This document shows positions 31,369 through 40,887 of a DNA stretch of 42,693 nt, piece after piece. The stretch's first letter is position 1. Each line of letters opens with the position of its first letter. Both the position numbers and the translations under genes were made by a program. The DNA lies in NCBI RefSeq assembly GCF_014699005.1, contig NZ_JACWZY010000047.1, positions 1-42,693 on the forward strand, given 5' to 3'. This stretch comes from Spirosoma profusum. GTDB lineage: Bacteria > Bacteroidota > Bacteroidia > Cytophagales > Spirosomataceae. The notes below the pieces were generated by a model. That model saw nothing but the letters and a program-made list of their open reading frames with translations. It ran no database searches and was not told where the DNA came from.

Positions 31369-32898
31369 TTACTGGTCGAGTGCTTTCAACGCTTTTAGGG
31401 AATCCTCGTTTTTAGGATTAATGGCCAGCGATTTACGATACATAGCAATGGCACCCGGCTTGTCGCCACTTTCTAATAGGGCTTCTCCGTAACTGTTATA
31501 TACATTATCGCTTTGCGGGTAAAGTCTCGTATTTAACTTAAGGGTAGTGAGCGCTTCTGATAAGTGCTTGTGTTCCAAGAAAGCATAACCCAGATTATTC
31601 ATCTCATTTTCATTCAAAACATAATGGAGTGAATCATTTTTCAGACGAAGTAAAAGGGAAGTGGCATAGGTTTCGCCCTTTGCGTATAAGGCTTTACCAT
31701 ACAGCTTTGTCAACGATTGGGGGACCGTCAGCGGAGCTTTACCATTCAATATTCGCAGGGCATTAAGGGCTTTGGGATACATTTTTTCACTGTTGACATT
31801 GTCAAGCATCACTACCGTTTGCTTTTTAGTTAGGTTTCGCAAAAAAATCGCGGAACAACCGGGCATGCCGCCCGTATGCCACACGATCGTACCCATGCTT
31901 TTATCGCGGAAAATAAACCAACCGAGACCGTCATCGGCAGTGCCCATATTGCCAATGTTCAACCATATCTCATTTACCGAACCGTTTTTTAGCCTGCTAG
32001 GCGTGAAAAGCTGGTTCAAGCTTGCCCTGGTCAGAAAAGTGCCATTATAGAGTGCCTCATCGTAGCGCAATAAATCAGCGGTGGTCGTGATGATACCACC
32101 GTTCCCGGACATGTTATCGTTATTGTAGTAATAACTACGCGTACCATCAAATTTTGTCCTCACGGTATCAAAGGTGGCAGCATAATCATAATTATCCGCA
32201 TAGGGTTGCAGAAGGTAAGGATGATAGGTCCGATTCCTGAGATAGGTATATAGCATGCCTGCGGGTTTAAATAAATGTTTATCAAGGTAATCACCCATAC
32301 GTTCACCCGATTGTTTTTCTACCAATCCGCCCAATAGTTGAAAACCAATGTTGCTGTACCACCATTTTTCACCTGGTCGTAACTTTAACTGTACGTTTAC
32401 TTCGGCAAGTACAGGAACCAAATCGTTGTTGGCTAATATTAACTCCGGATGTTTTGCTTTATAAGCACCAAAAATCGGTGCTAGCTCTTGGTCAGACATA
32501 CCTGAAGTATGGGAAAGCAGTTGCCGGATGGTAACGTCCTTGTAGGGAAAGTCTGGAAAATAGCGGGCATACGCTGCATCGAGGGTAATCTTGTGCCGTT
32601 CAACCAATTGCATTACGGCGATTGCTGTACAGGTTTTGCCAAGGGAAGCCGTATTAAATCCAGTGTTTGGGGTATTTAAGACTCGCTGTTCAAAGTTTGC
32701 ATAGCCAAAAGAATGCGCATACAGCACCTTTCCGTTTTGGGCTACCAATAGATTGCCATTGAGTTCGCTTCTATCTTCCAGACCTTTATAGTACGCCTTT
32801 AGCTGTTCAATTGCGGCATGACTTTGTGCTTTACTGGGAAAACCAGTATTACATACGAGTAACACAAAGAGCAGAGTATAGGTCTTCAAGTTCTTCAT
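31369..32898 (-). CDS. Serine hydrolase (class C beta-lactamase family) with C-terminal TPR
   Basis: This exported protein has 509 residues; the signal peptide ends near SKAQS (residue 25). The beta-lactamase/DD-peptidase fold spans about 30-370 with the active-site SxxK at S85-K88 (ASLGKT), the YSN triad at 181-183, and HTGG at 341-344 in place of KTG. This is the usual set for esterase/D-aminopeptidase-like members rather than true beta-lactamases. The last ~100 residues hold tetratricopeptide repeats (LGYAFLEHKHLSEALTTL; YNSYGEALLESGDKPGAIAM). It lies 51 bases downstream of an AraC gene on the same strand and is probably regulated by it. The substrate is unknown: a D-amino-acid peptide, ester or peptidoglycan fragment. 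Confidence 0.93.
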   Translation of the reverse strand: MKNLKTYTLLFVLLVCNTGFPSKAQSHAAIEQLKAYYKGLEDRSELNGNLLVAQNGKVLYAHSFGYANFEQRVLNTPNTGFNTASLGKTCTAIAVMQLVERHKITLDAAYARYFPDFPYKDVTIRQLLSHTSGMSDQELAPIFGAYKAKHPELILANNDLVPVLAEVNVQLKLRPGEKWWYSNIGFQLLGGLVEKQSGERMGDYLDKHLFKPAGMLYTYLRNRTYHPYLLQPYADNYDYAATFDTVRTKFDGTRSYYYNNDNMSGNGGIITTTADLLRYDEALYNGTFLTRASLNQLFTPSRLKNGSVNEIWLNIGNMGTADDGLGWFIFRDKSMGTIVWHTGGMPGCSAIFLRNLTKKQTVVMLDNVNSEKMYPKALNALRILNGKAPLTVPQSLTKLYGKALYAKGETYATSLLLRLKNDSLHYVLNENEMNNLGYAFLEHKHLSEALTTLKLNTRLYPQSDNVYNSYGEALLESGDKPGAIAMYRKSLAINPKNEDSLKALKALDQ

Positions 32899-32949
32899 AA
32901 CTCAAAATTGAGCCATAAATCCTGTTGAAAATAGAATGAAATTTGCCTT

Positions 32950-33735
32950 CTAGAGTTTCTGATATATTTTGGGCAAAAAGCCAGTCTGCTCACGGAAATT
33001 ACGGATAAAATGACTCTGGTCGGCAAAACCGCAAGAATAAGCCACCTCCGTTAAAGGCATACCGGTAGCAATCAGTTGCAAAGCATGCTGTACTTTGAGT
33101 TTTTGCAGGTATTCGCCGAGTGTACACCCCATGTATCTTGAAAAGTGTTTCGATATGGTAATGGGATTGACCCCCACCAGTATGGCCAGCCCACTTAGAG
33201 TTGGGGGCTGTTGCCAATTATCCTGGAGAAATTCCAATAGGGTTCTCAGCCACTTTGGTGGTTGCTTTTCAGTTAGCCCTCTAGTAAGGTCGAGCAGTTC
33301 CAGTAACAACATTTGAATAGATACTGCTGAAAGTTGGTCTGCCTGGCCAGCTTCCCAAAACATTTTTAATAGGCTAAACCTGACATTGGGGTGTCGGGTG
33401 ATGGTTTCCAGCCCATTTTCTCCCAGTTCATGGCATTTCATAAACTCCCCAGTGATTTCCAAATTAATATTTTTGGAGGGATGGTTGGTATGTAGGTTCC
33501 GGTGAAATTCATCCTGGTGATAAAAAAGAAGCGTGCCCGGCTGCGCAATCATTGTCTTTTGCTGACGTTCTTCCCGGTTACGCCCCTTAATAATCAAACT
33601 GATGTGAACATTATTATGTGCGTGCCATCCTTCAAATACCATTGTATGGTATTCTGTTTCGGTCAATATAAGTCCCCCGGCCTCATATTGCTTCTTATTG
33701 ACACCCAAATACTGGCCGTTGCTTAGGTTAATCAT
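32950..33735 (-). CDS. AraC family transcriptional regulator
   Basis: This cytoplasmic regulator has 261 residues. Residues 15-100 form an AraC-type cupin sensing domain (FEGWHAHNNVHISLIIKG, FYHQDEFHRN), and 160-258 the HTH pair: LSGLAILVGVNPITISKHFS, then LTEVAYSCGFADQSHFIRNF and the closing GFLPKIYQK. It precedes the serine hydrolase with a 51-base gap on the same strand, so the pair is likely one operon with the regulator first. The interval R10-R11 contains only these two genes. The ligand is not predictable. Confidence 0.92.
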   Translation of the reverse strand: MINLSNGQYLGVNKKQYEAGGLILTETEYHTMVFEGWHAHNNVHISLIIKGRNREERQQKTMIAQPGTLLFYHQDEFHRNLHTNHPSKNINLEITGEFMKCHELGENGLETITRHPNVRFSLLKMFWEAGQADQLSAVSIQMLLLELLDLTRGLTEKQPPKWLRTLLEFLQDNWQQPPTLSGLAILVGVNPITISKHFSRYMGCTLGEYLQKLKVQHALQLIATGMPLTEVAYSCGFADQSHFIRNFREQTGFLPKIYQKL

Positions 33736-34356
33736 TTACAATGATGTGAACGAGATTGTATACGGTTACGATGTTCAAGATTTAAACAATCAGTTAGTTT
33801 CGGATTATCAATACTAAGTGGGAAGTCACAAAAAGTAGACCAAGCGGAGCCAACTTGCCGGATGTTGTTGCTTATGTATTCTAGCCTTGATCGATAGGAC
33901 GAAACGCTCAGCCGATATCACCAGCTCAGTAGTTACTAACGATTTCACTATCTGATAAATTATATAATTATTACCCTGCATTGACAACAGTACATTGCTT
34001 ATTATAAGATCCATTATTGGTCTTTAGCACTTTACAGGGCCAAAATGAAAATAGCCCCATAAAGTGCTAAATTTCAGTTATAGTAAAGAAAACGGTCGTT
34101 TCTTTTACTGCCCTAAAATTTCTGAGTCGTAAGTTTTCAAGCTAATTATTGGGCAAGAAACTTAGTGAAATAATGAAAGTAAGCTTTGTTTAGCCATTGA
34201 CGAGATACTTGCTTGGCAATTGGTTTCCCTATTTTCATTTTGGTCCGGCCTGGATGGCCCCGTTTTGCAGTACAGACCGATCTGGGAGCACTGACAACAT
34301 TACTTGCGGAGTTGCTTAACAAAAACCAAAACCGAGCAGGATTAGCGTAATTTCAA
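33736..34356. other. Intergenic region with a perfect hairpin
   Basis: Only the 12-bp inverted repeat at 34023-34071 stands out. No convincing gene is found; short frames here lack starts or sensible composition. Confidence 0.5.
34023..34071. repeat. Perfect 12-bp inverted repeat
   Basis: TTTAGCACTTTA and its exact complement TAAAGTGCTAAA flank a 25-base loop containing GGGC/GCCC. No T-tract follows on either strand. It lies 420 bases beyond the 3' end of the third beta-helix gene and 290 upstream of the AraC gene. It could be a bidirectional hairpin or a small palindromic element. Confidence 0.6.
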
Positions 34357-34434
34357 AATCTCATAAATCGCTCCTACGTGAGACGAAGCAGCATTCATGT
34401 GTCTGCTTTAAAAATGGAGCGTTTCAGGAGATGG
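34357..34434 (+). repeat. Dispersed intergenic repeat, copy R11
   Basis: AATCTCATAAATCGCTCCTA, CGTGAGACGAAGCAGCATTC, ATGTGTCTGCTTTAAAAATG, GAGCGTTTCAGGAGATGG. Here the right arm has GGAGCG instead of GGGGCG, so the usually bulged T is paired (CGCTCC/GGAGCG). Confidence 0.95.
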
Positions 34435-34489
34435 TGAACTACCAAGATTTAATGGAATTGTTGTTGGGTGAAGCCTTGATTTCCACATA

Positions 34490-37363
34490 TCAGAAACCCA
34501 GCCTCACCTTGGCTCCACTCTGATACATTACCTTCCCAGTATTGCTGTTTCGTAGCGTTTTGATCGGTGCTACGTAGCTGGTCGGCAACGTCACGACGTG
34601 GTTGAGCTGAACAATGTCTGTGCTGATAGGCACTACGTTACAGGCCCACACGGTGGGGTCATTCCAGTTACCGGCTCTAATGGAGGTGACGAGTCCCTGA
34701 CACGTAGTGCCCCATTCGAAGGCGCCCATGTCGATACGTCCCTGCGCAAACCGGGGAGTGCCGGCCGGATCGGTGGTACCTACTGTGGCCGTGGTCGTGT
34801 TCGGATCGCCCGTGTTGATAGCGTGGGCGGTGGGGGCCAGTTGGGTGCTGGTGGTGGAAGCAAAGGGCGACGTAGTCACAATCAGATTTCCCGGTCCACT
34901 AGTGTAGCCGTTGACTGAGGTATCAAAGAGGCTGTAGCTGGTCGTTAACGATGCGTTGTTGTTGACAATGGTGTTGGCTCCTCCATTATTGAACACCACG
35001 CAGTTGATCAGCACGGGACTGCTCCGGGTGGTGCCGACCGCTCCCACGTTATACATCACCCCGCCTTTCACTGTAGCCATGTTAGCCTGAAAGGAACAGT
35101 TGGTCAGCCGGGGACTACTGGTGCCATCGGGCCCATCATCCCCATCATTGATCATCGCCCCGCCAGATTGGGCCGTATTATTTTGAAACGAACAGTTGGT
35201 CAGTAGCGGGTTGCTGTTGCCCATAAAAGCATTGTTGTACAATGCCCCGCCCCCATTGGCCGTATTGCTTTGAAAGACACAGTTGTTGAGCACTGGACTA
35301 CTATTGTCGTTGTACAAGGCCCCCCCCACCCTTGTGGCGGTATTACCTTGAAAGGAACAGTTCGTCAGCTGTGGGTTGCAAATACCCGATGCATAACCAC
35401 TATTCCACATCGCCCCGCCTTGAGTGGATGTGTTATCTTGAAAGGCGCAGTTGGTCAGTGTTGGGTTACTGATTCCTCCTTGACCTAGGTTGCACAACGC
35501 TCCACCCGCTGATGGTGCAGAGTTGCTTTGAAAAACGCAGTTGGTCAGCACCGGACTACTGTTACCCGACAAGCTGCCGTTATTAAAGACGGCTCCTCCA
35601 AAAGCAGCCTGGTTGGCCACAAAACTACACTGACGGATCAGCGGACTGCACACCTGACCACTTCCACTCCCATTGTTATACATCCCGCCACCGGAATAGT
35701 CCGAAAAATTGTTGTTGGCGTTACCCCCGGTGATGACAAAACCGTCGAGAATAGCCGTGATGTTCAATCCAGCGGGATTGTTGATGACGTGGTAGGAGTT
35801 GTCGGTGGTGCTGCTGGGACTGCCAATCTCACCGCTGAGCGTAGTGCTGGAAGGTGTGGTGTTGTCGATAGTGGGGCGTTGGCTCAGGGTAGTTTCAGTG
35901 CCTGCAAAGCCCCCGAAGATCGTCACCCCGTTTTTCATAGAGAAACTAATAGTACGGTCGATGGTGGACGTAGGTTTATAGGTGCCGGCCGCCACCCAGA
36001 TTTCATTCTGGTTGCCCGAATAGGTCAGGGCTGTTTGCAGATCAGGAAAGGCATCGGTCCAGTTCTGACCAGTGTTCGCCCCCGATGCCGAAGCCCGTAC
36101 GTAGAGCCGGGTGGAAAACTCATACGCCCCCATGTCGATGCGACCACCCAAAAAGCGAGAGTTGCCTGCCAGATCGAAGTTGCTCACGGCAGTCAGGTCT
36201 CCAGTGGTGGAGGTAGTAGCCGGATCACCGGTATTGATGGCGGGGGAGTCAGCCGCCAGTCGGGTATCGGTGCCGGAGACAAACGGCGAATTGGTGGTGG
36301 TCAGATTACCGGGTCCGCTGGTGTAGTACGTTACCGAAGCGTCGAACAGGCTGTAGCTGACGGTTGCGGCAGCTTCAGTGCCATTGTTGAAAAACGTAAA
36401 GGCTCCTCCATTGTTCCATAGCACGCAGTTGATCAACTGGGAATCTCCGTTGCCGTATATCGCCCCACCCGAATAACCAGCTGTGTTACTTAGAAAGGAA
36501 CAATTCGTTAACCGTGGGTTGCTGGTCCCAGCGTTGAGCATCGCTCCTCCATGATGGGTGGCTGTATTGTTTTGAAAGACACAGTTGGTCAGCAGGGGGC
36601 GGCTGCTGCTATACATATCACAAGAGTTGATCATCGCTCCCCCATTATTTGTGACCGTGTTATTAAGAAAGACACAGTTGATGAGCACTGGGCTACTGCT
36701 ACCTCCCTCTTGACCATCGTTGTGCATCGCTCCGCCAAAGCCCGCCTGGTTGGCCACAAATACGCATTGGCGAATCAGGGGACTGCATACCTGCCCAGCG
36801 CCTTTCCCAATGTTCAACATCCCGCCACCAATATTGTCCGGCGGCCCCAGCGTAATACTGCCGTTAGCGTTACCGCTGGTGATAATAAAGCCATCAAGAA
36901 TGGCACTAGTAGTCAATCCCGGCGGGTTACGAATGACATGAAGGGAGTTGTCGCTGTTGTCGCCGATGGTACCAATATCTCCACTAAGGGTAGTGCTGGA
37001 GGGCGTGGTGGTGTTGATAGCAGGGCGCTGGCTCAGATTGGTTTCGGCACCCAAAAAGCCCCCGTAGATGGCCACGCCGTTTTTCATGGCAAAGCTGATG
37101 GATCGGTCGGTGGTGGCAGTGGGCTTGTAAGTGCCAGACGCTACCCAGACCTGATCCCCTGACGCACTGGCGTTAATCATTGCCTGCAAATCGGGCGAGG
37201 CATTGTTCCAGGAAGAACCGTTACTCAAACCGGATGCGATAGGTTTAACGTAGCGGACGGTTTGGGCCAGCAGATGAACCGAAGAGAGTCCTACCAATAG
37301 GCATATCAGCAGGATAAAACGGGAAACGAACCAATAGGCAGAGGAGACGTAGCAATAAGGCAT
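34490..37363 (-). CDS. Secreted protein with two Pmp-type beta-helix domains
   Basis: This exported protein has 957 residues; the signal peptide ends near HLLAQ (34). Two homologous beta-helix domains follow, about 35-415 and 420-870, each beginning with a (Y)V(K/R)...W.(N/D)A.PDLQ segment, then WVA(S/A)GTYKPT, then GGxxxN / CxFxxN repeats, and each ending in a GRIDMGA(Y/F)E motif. The shared C-terminal domain occupies about 888-957 (AGNWNDPTVWACNVVPISTD). The double-domain arrangement implies a tandem duplication. Like its two paralogues it lacks a recognisable T9SS tail. It is alone between R11 and R12. Surface adhesin is the likeliest role. Confidence 0.92.
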   Translation of the reverse strand: MPYCYVSSAYWFVSRFILLICLLVGLSSVHLLAQTVRYVKPIASGLSNGSSWNNASPDLQAMINASASGDQVWVASGTYKPTATTDRSISFAMKNGVAIYGGFLGAETNLSQRPAINTTTPSSTTLSGDIGTIGDNSDNSLHVIRNPPGLTTSAILDGFIITSGNANGSITLGPPDNIGGGMLNIGKGAGQVCSPLIRQCVFVANQAGFGGAMHNDGQEGGSSSPVLINCVFLNNTVTNNGGAMINSCDMYSSSRPLLTNCVFQNNTATHHGGAMLNAGTSNPRLTNCSFLSNTAGYSGGAIYGNGDSQLINCVLWNNGGAFTFFNNGTEAAATVSYSLFDASVTYYTSGPGNLTTTNSPFVSGTDTRLAADSPAINTGDPATTSTTGDLTAVSNFDLAGNSRFLGGRIDMGAYEFSTRLYVRASASGANTGQNWTDAFPDLQTALTYSGNQNEIWVAAGTYKPTSTIDRTISFSMKNGVTIFGGFAGTETTLSQRPTIDNTTPSSTTLSGEIGSPSSTTDNSYHVINNPAGLNITAILDGFVITGGNANNNFSDYSGGGMYNNGSGSGQVCSPLIRQCSFVANQAAFGGAVFNNGSLSGNSSPVLTNCVFQSNSAPSAGGALCNLGQGGISNPTLTNCAFQDNTSTQGGAMWNSGYASGICNPQLTNCSFQGNTATRVGGALYNDNSSPVLNNCVFQSNTANGGGALYNNAFMGNSNPLLTNCSFQNNTAQSGGAMINDGDDGPDGTSSPRLTNCSFQANMATVKGGVMYNVGAVGTTRSSPVLINCVVFNNGGANTIVNNNASLTTSYSLFDTSVNGYTSGPGNLIVTTSPFASTTSTQLAPTAHAINTGDPNTTTATVGTTDPAGTPRFAQGRIDMGAFEWGTTCQGLVTSIRAGNWNDPTVWACNVVPISTDIVQLNHVVTLPTSYVAPIKTLRNSNTGKVMYQSGAKVRLGF

Positions 37364-37690
37364 AGTAAAATGTAGCCAATGGGTTCTAAAACTATAAAGT
37401 CAGTAAGTTTATAGAACCATCTGTTAAGTAGAGATTATTTACGGCTTGTTTCTTTGAAGCTAGTCAATCGTGCGACCAGCGATATGTCGCTATCGTCATT
37501 CGTAGTAGAAAAGTTTCCTACTAGGTATTCTACTCGAATTTCTCTACTCCTGCATTGGACACGAGGACTTAGGCACCTGTTATATCCTATCAAGAGCTTT
37601 AGGGCTTATTGAGTAGCAATGCCATGCTTACTTACTAACCGAGATCTAGGCTTAGAAAAGTCGTTCCAAATTTGTGAACTTGCGTTATAT

Positions 37691-37767
37691 ATTCTCACAA
37701 ATCGCTCCCAAGTGAGACGAAGCCGCATTCATATATCTGCTTCATTATTGGGGCGTTTAAGGAGATG
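37691..37767 (+). repeat. Dispersed intergenic repeat, copy R12
   Basis: ATTCTCACAAATCGCTCCCA, AGTGAGACGAAGCCGCATTC, then ATTATTGGGGCGTTTAAGG and AGATG. The outer stem CGC-T-CCCAA / TTGGGGCG again leaves one bulged T. Confidence 0.95.
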
Positions 37768-37905
37768 CTTTCCTACCAGTTTTACTGCGCATAGTATTGA
37801 GCATAACCAAACAAGCAGGTCAGGTTAGATAAGCCCAGCACGGAATGCCGGACCACGGCTGACCGGTCGAGGGACGCTTCTTTAGATTTCCGAAATGTAT
37901 TGGGT

Positions 37906-37937
37906 GTGCTGATAAAATCACTAGATTTTATCAGCAC
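37906..37937. repeat. Perfect 14-bp inverted repeat
   Basis: GTGCTGATAAAATC and GATTTTATCAGCAC surround the loop ACTA. It lies about 270 bases beyond the 3' end of the FtsX gene, without a T-tract on either side. Confidence 0.65.
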
Positions 37938-37970
37938 AAGCCTCCTTACAGAATCACTTCGATTTTTTAG

Positions 37971-38042
37971 TAACTGTCAACACTAAACCGTAGCATACGG
38001 AACCCTGTCGGCAAGTACACAACGCCTGTCTACCACACAGTC
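37971..38042 (+). repeat. Left arm of an inverted repeat flanking the FtsX gene
   Basis: TAACTGTCAACACTAAACCG and TAGCATACGG correspond, inverted, to 40888-40920. 26 to 27 of the first 33 positions match, with CCGTAGCATACGG exact. Weaker similarity may extend inward. Confidence 0.6.
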
Positions 38043-38210
38043 CGTCAGGCGGATTGACCGCAGCCGCGGACGGTGCCAAATGAGGTCGGGATATAAGTTA
38101 AAATGAAAACAAATGAACGTCTAATCTTAAATCATTGGGGGCCTAAGAAGTGAGGAGAGGGTAAACAGATATAACTACACATGACACCCCACACTATTGC
38201 ATCAATAAAA

Positions 38211-40607
38211 TCACTCTGTCTTCAAATTTTTTACGGGGTTAGAGAGGGCAGCCTTTACTGTCTGGAAACTTACTGTTAATAATGCCAGCACCACTGCAAG
38301 TCCTCCTGCAACTGCGAACATCCACCAGCTAATGGTAATTCGGTAAGGGAAATTGTCCAACCACTGGTTCATGAAGTACCACGCAATAGGAGAAGCAAGC
38401 AAAAGAGAAATCAGCATGAGCTTCACAAAATCTTTTGAGAGCAGCACTACAAGTCCCTCCACTGTAGCACCCAACACTTTTCGCACCCCCAGCTCTTTTC
38501 TTCTCTGCTCCGCAGCATTAGCTGCTAAACCCAGTAGACCAAGACAAGATACAAAAATAGTTATTGCTGTAAAAAGCGTAAGCAAGGTTTTAAGCTTGTC
38601 TTCTCCTTTATACATCTTACCAAAGCTTTCATCAAGGAAATTGTACTCAATAGGATAGTCGGGGCTGTAACGGCTCCATACATTGCTGATTTGGTCAATA
38701 GCTGTTTCGATGTTTGCGCCAGTTATCTTGACTGCCACTTTAGAATAAGCCTGCGGGTAGATTTGAAGCACGGCGGGTTCTATTTTTTCGTGCAGGCTTT
38801 TATAGTGAAAGTCTTTGACAACGCCAATCACCGGCCCTGTTTTTAATGAGTCTGGGTTTCTCCATGTAGGCCATGACAGCGTTTTCCCGATAGCTTTTGC
38901 AGGACTGCTTAATCCCAATTCACGAACAGCCGTCTCATTGATGATGTAGGCGCTTACGTCACTAGCAATATCTTTCGAAAAATCCCTGCCTGAAAGTAGA
39001 TTTAGCCCCAGCGTTTTAATATAATCTTCATCAACCATCACCAGTGTGGCTTTTGTTGGCTTTATTTCAGGATTTTCTTTTACGGTCATTAAGCCATCGC
39101 CGAAGGCATCACCGGGGAAGCCATAGCCAATAGATACCGACGCTATTCCCGGGTAGCGTATCAATTCATTTTTAAAGCTTGCATACTTCTTTTGAAGGTT
39201 CTCACCTTTCATTGGAAACAGAACCTGATCCTTTCTGAAACCTAAATCTTTATTGTGCATATAACGCACCTGGCTAATGATCACAATGGCACTAATGATA
39301 AGCAGCACTGATAATGAAAACTGTATTACCACCAGTCCATTTCTCAGCCATGTTGCACCTGCGAGCGCCGTTTCATATACGGCACTCCCTTTTAAAACTT
39401 TCACAGGCCGAAAAGCGGATAGTACCAGTGCAGGATAGAAGCCTGCAAGGATGCCTACTATCAATGTGAGCGCCACTAATGTGAGTCCAACCATGGGGTT
39501 GCTGATCAGGTCAAAAACCATGCTCTTTTCCGTAAAACGATTAAGGGAAGGCAGCAGCACACATGTGGCTGCAATAGCAATGACCATACTAATAGCGGCT
39601 AACATTATTGTTTCACCAACAAACTGTACCATTAGCTCTTTTCTGCCCGCACCAACAGCTTTTCTCACTCCTACTTCCTTAGCTCTTTTTATCGACCTGG
39701 AGGTAGCAAGGTTTACGAAGTTAAAGCAGGCGATGAGTAATATGAAGATGCCGATAACAGAAAGAGCTTTCACATACGTGATGTTACCCCTGATGGACAT
39801 ATCGTACTTAAAATCTGATGAATAGAGGTGTACCTGCCCAAGTGGCTGGAAGTACGGCACATTGATATCACCCTCGCCTTTCATGAAAGGCTTTGAAAAG
39901 CTTTGGAACTTTGCCTGGAGCTGAGCTGCGCTAGTGCCATTTCTTAGCTTCACATACGTGTTAAAAGGATACCATTGCCAGCTTTGCATCATGTCGGCAG
40001 GGATGCCTGCAGTGTTCAGCGAAATCAGATAATTAAGTGGTAAGTGGAACTTCTCGTTATTTTCCAGCACACCCAGCACACGCAGTACATCTTTAGAAAG
40101 CGTAAGTTTCTTACCAACCGGATCCTCTTTGCCGAAATATTTTTCCGCCATAGCTGCAGAGATCACAATGGATTTTGGATCGCTGAAGACTCTGGGTGCT
40201 GATCCATATCGGAAACGGAGCGGAAACAGCTCAAAGAAATTGCTGTCCACAAGGAACCCGTTCTCTTCGTACAGCTTTTTATCGTTCGCTTCAACTAGTT
40301 GTTTTGACTTAAAAGCCATCACACGAACCGCTTCCTCGACCTCTGGAAAGTTCTGCTTGAGTGCTACTGCAAATGTCGGAGGCACCGTGGCTATGATATT
40401 ATTTACATCTCCTTTCGTCTGTTGATAAACGCGATAAACATTTTCAGCTCCCGGAACAAACTTGTCGTACTGCTGCTCATCTCTTACAAATAAGCCAATA
40501 AGCAAACAAGCTGCCATACCTAATGACAGACCAGCAATGTTGATGACGGAATAGCTTTGGCGCTTAATCAGGTTGCGCCAAGCGATTTTAAAGTAGTTCT
40601 GTAGCAT
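38211..40607 (-). CDS. ABC transporter permease, FtsX/MacB type
   Basis: This inner-membrane protein of 798 residues belongs to the large Bacteroidota family with two MacB-type periplasmic core domains and two FtsX domains. It starts MLQNYFKIAWRNLIKRQ, the usual N-terminus, with TM1 about 21-43. Periplasmic core one is about 44-280, TM helices about 285-308, 335-358, 375-398 and 425-447, periplasmic core two about 450-665, and the last helices about 675-697, 725-745 and 760-782. RKELGVRKVLGATVEGLVVL is the FtsX coupling helix. No ATPase gene is adjacent. Such orphan permeases are numerous in Cytophagales and are thought to move lipids, peptides or drugs in mechanotransmission with a separate MacB-like ATPase. 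It is enclosed by inverted repeats. Confidence 0.95.
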   Translation of the reverse strand: MLQNYFKIAWRNLIKRQSYSVINIAGLSLGMAACLLIGLFVRDEQQYDKFVPGAENVYRVYQQTKGDVNNIIATVPPTFAVALKQNFPEVEEAVRVMAFKSKQLVEANDKKLYEENGFLVDSNFFELFPLRFRYGSAPRVFSDPKSIVISAAMAEKYFGKEDPVGKKLTLSKDVLRVLGVLENNEKFHLPLNYLISLNTAGIPADMMQSWQWYPFNTYVKLRNGTSAAQLQAKFQSFSKPFMKGEGDINVPYFQPLGQVHLYSSDFKYDMSIRGNITYVKALSVIGIFILLIACFNFVNLATSRSIKRAKEVGVRKAVGAGRKELMVQFVGETIMLAAISMVIAIAATCVLLPSLNRFTEKSMVFDLISNPMVGLTLVALTLIVGILAGFYPALVLSAFRPVKVLKGSAVYETALAGATWLRNGLVVIQFSLSVLLIISAIVIISQVRYMHNKDLGFRKDQVLFPMKGENLQKKYASFKNELIRYPGIASVSIGYGFPGDAFGDGLMTVKENPEIKPTKATLVMVDEDYIKTLGLNLLSGRDFSKDIASDVSAYIINETAVRELGLSSPAKAIGKTLSWPTWRNPDSLKTGPVIGVVKDFHYKSLHEKIEPAVLQIYPQAYSKVAVKITGANIETAIDQISNVWSRYSPDYPIEYNFLDESFGKMYKGEDKLKTLLTLFTAITIFVSCLGLLGLAANAAEQRRKELGVRKVLGATVEGLVVLLSKDFVKLMLISLLLASPIAWYFMNQWLDNFPYRITISWWMFAVAGGLAVVLALLTVSFQTVKAALSNPVKNLKTE

Positions 40608-40887
40608 GACCGTATGGTTTGTGAGCTCTCAAACCCAAGATGCTTGAAAGGCTATGCAGGTTGCTTACTATTATCACAACCGAATAATATTTTGAGAAAC
40701 TATCTAACTAAGGGGCGGGACATAGCCAGCAGCAAGGCCAGATCGGGCTCGAACCCCGCCCGCAGTTCGTGTATTTGGGCCGTAGCTACCAAAGATTACT
40801 CTGTTTTCGGGCCAGTTGCAAAGTGGCCGGATTCCGCGCATTTTTAAGCGAACAAAGTAGACAACAAAACCCTATGCCTACCTGCTA

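Larger units (their letters stand above)
37364..38210. other. Intergenic region between the beta-helix and FtsX genes
   Basis: It contains repeat R12, a perfect 14-bp hairpin (37906-37937) and the left arm of a long inverted repeat (37971-38042). No intact gene is seen; the short frame at 37619 overlaps R12 and is not credible. Confidence 0.6.

Noticed and set aside
33826..34014. 62-codon minus-strand frame upstream of the AraC gene
   Set aside because: AT-rich intergenic DNA without a motif, promoter or conserved-looking pattern.
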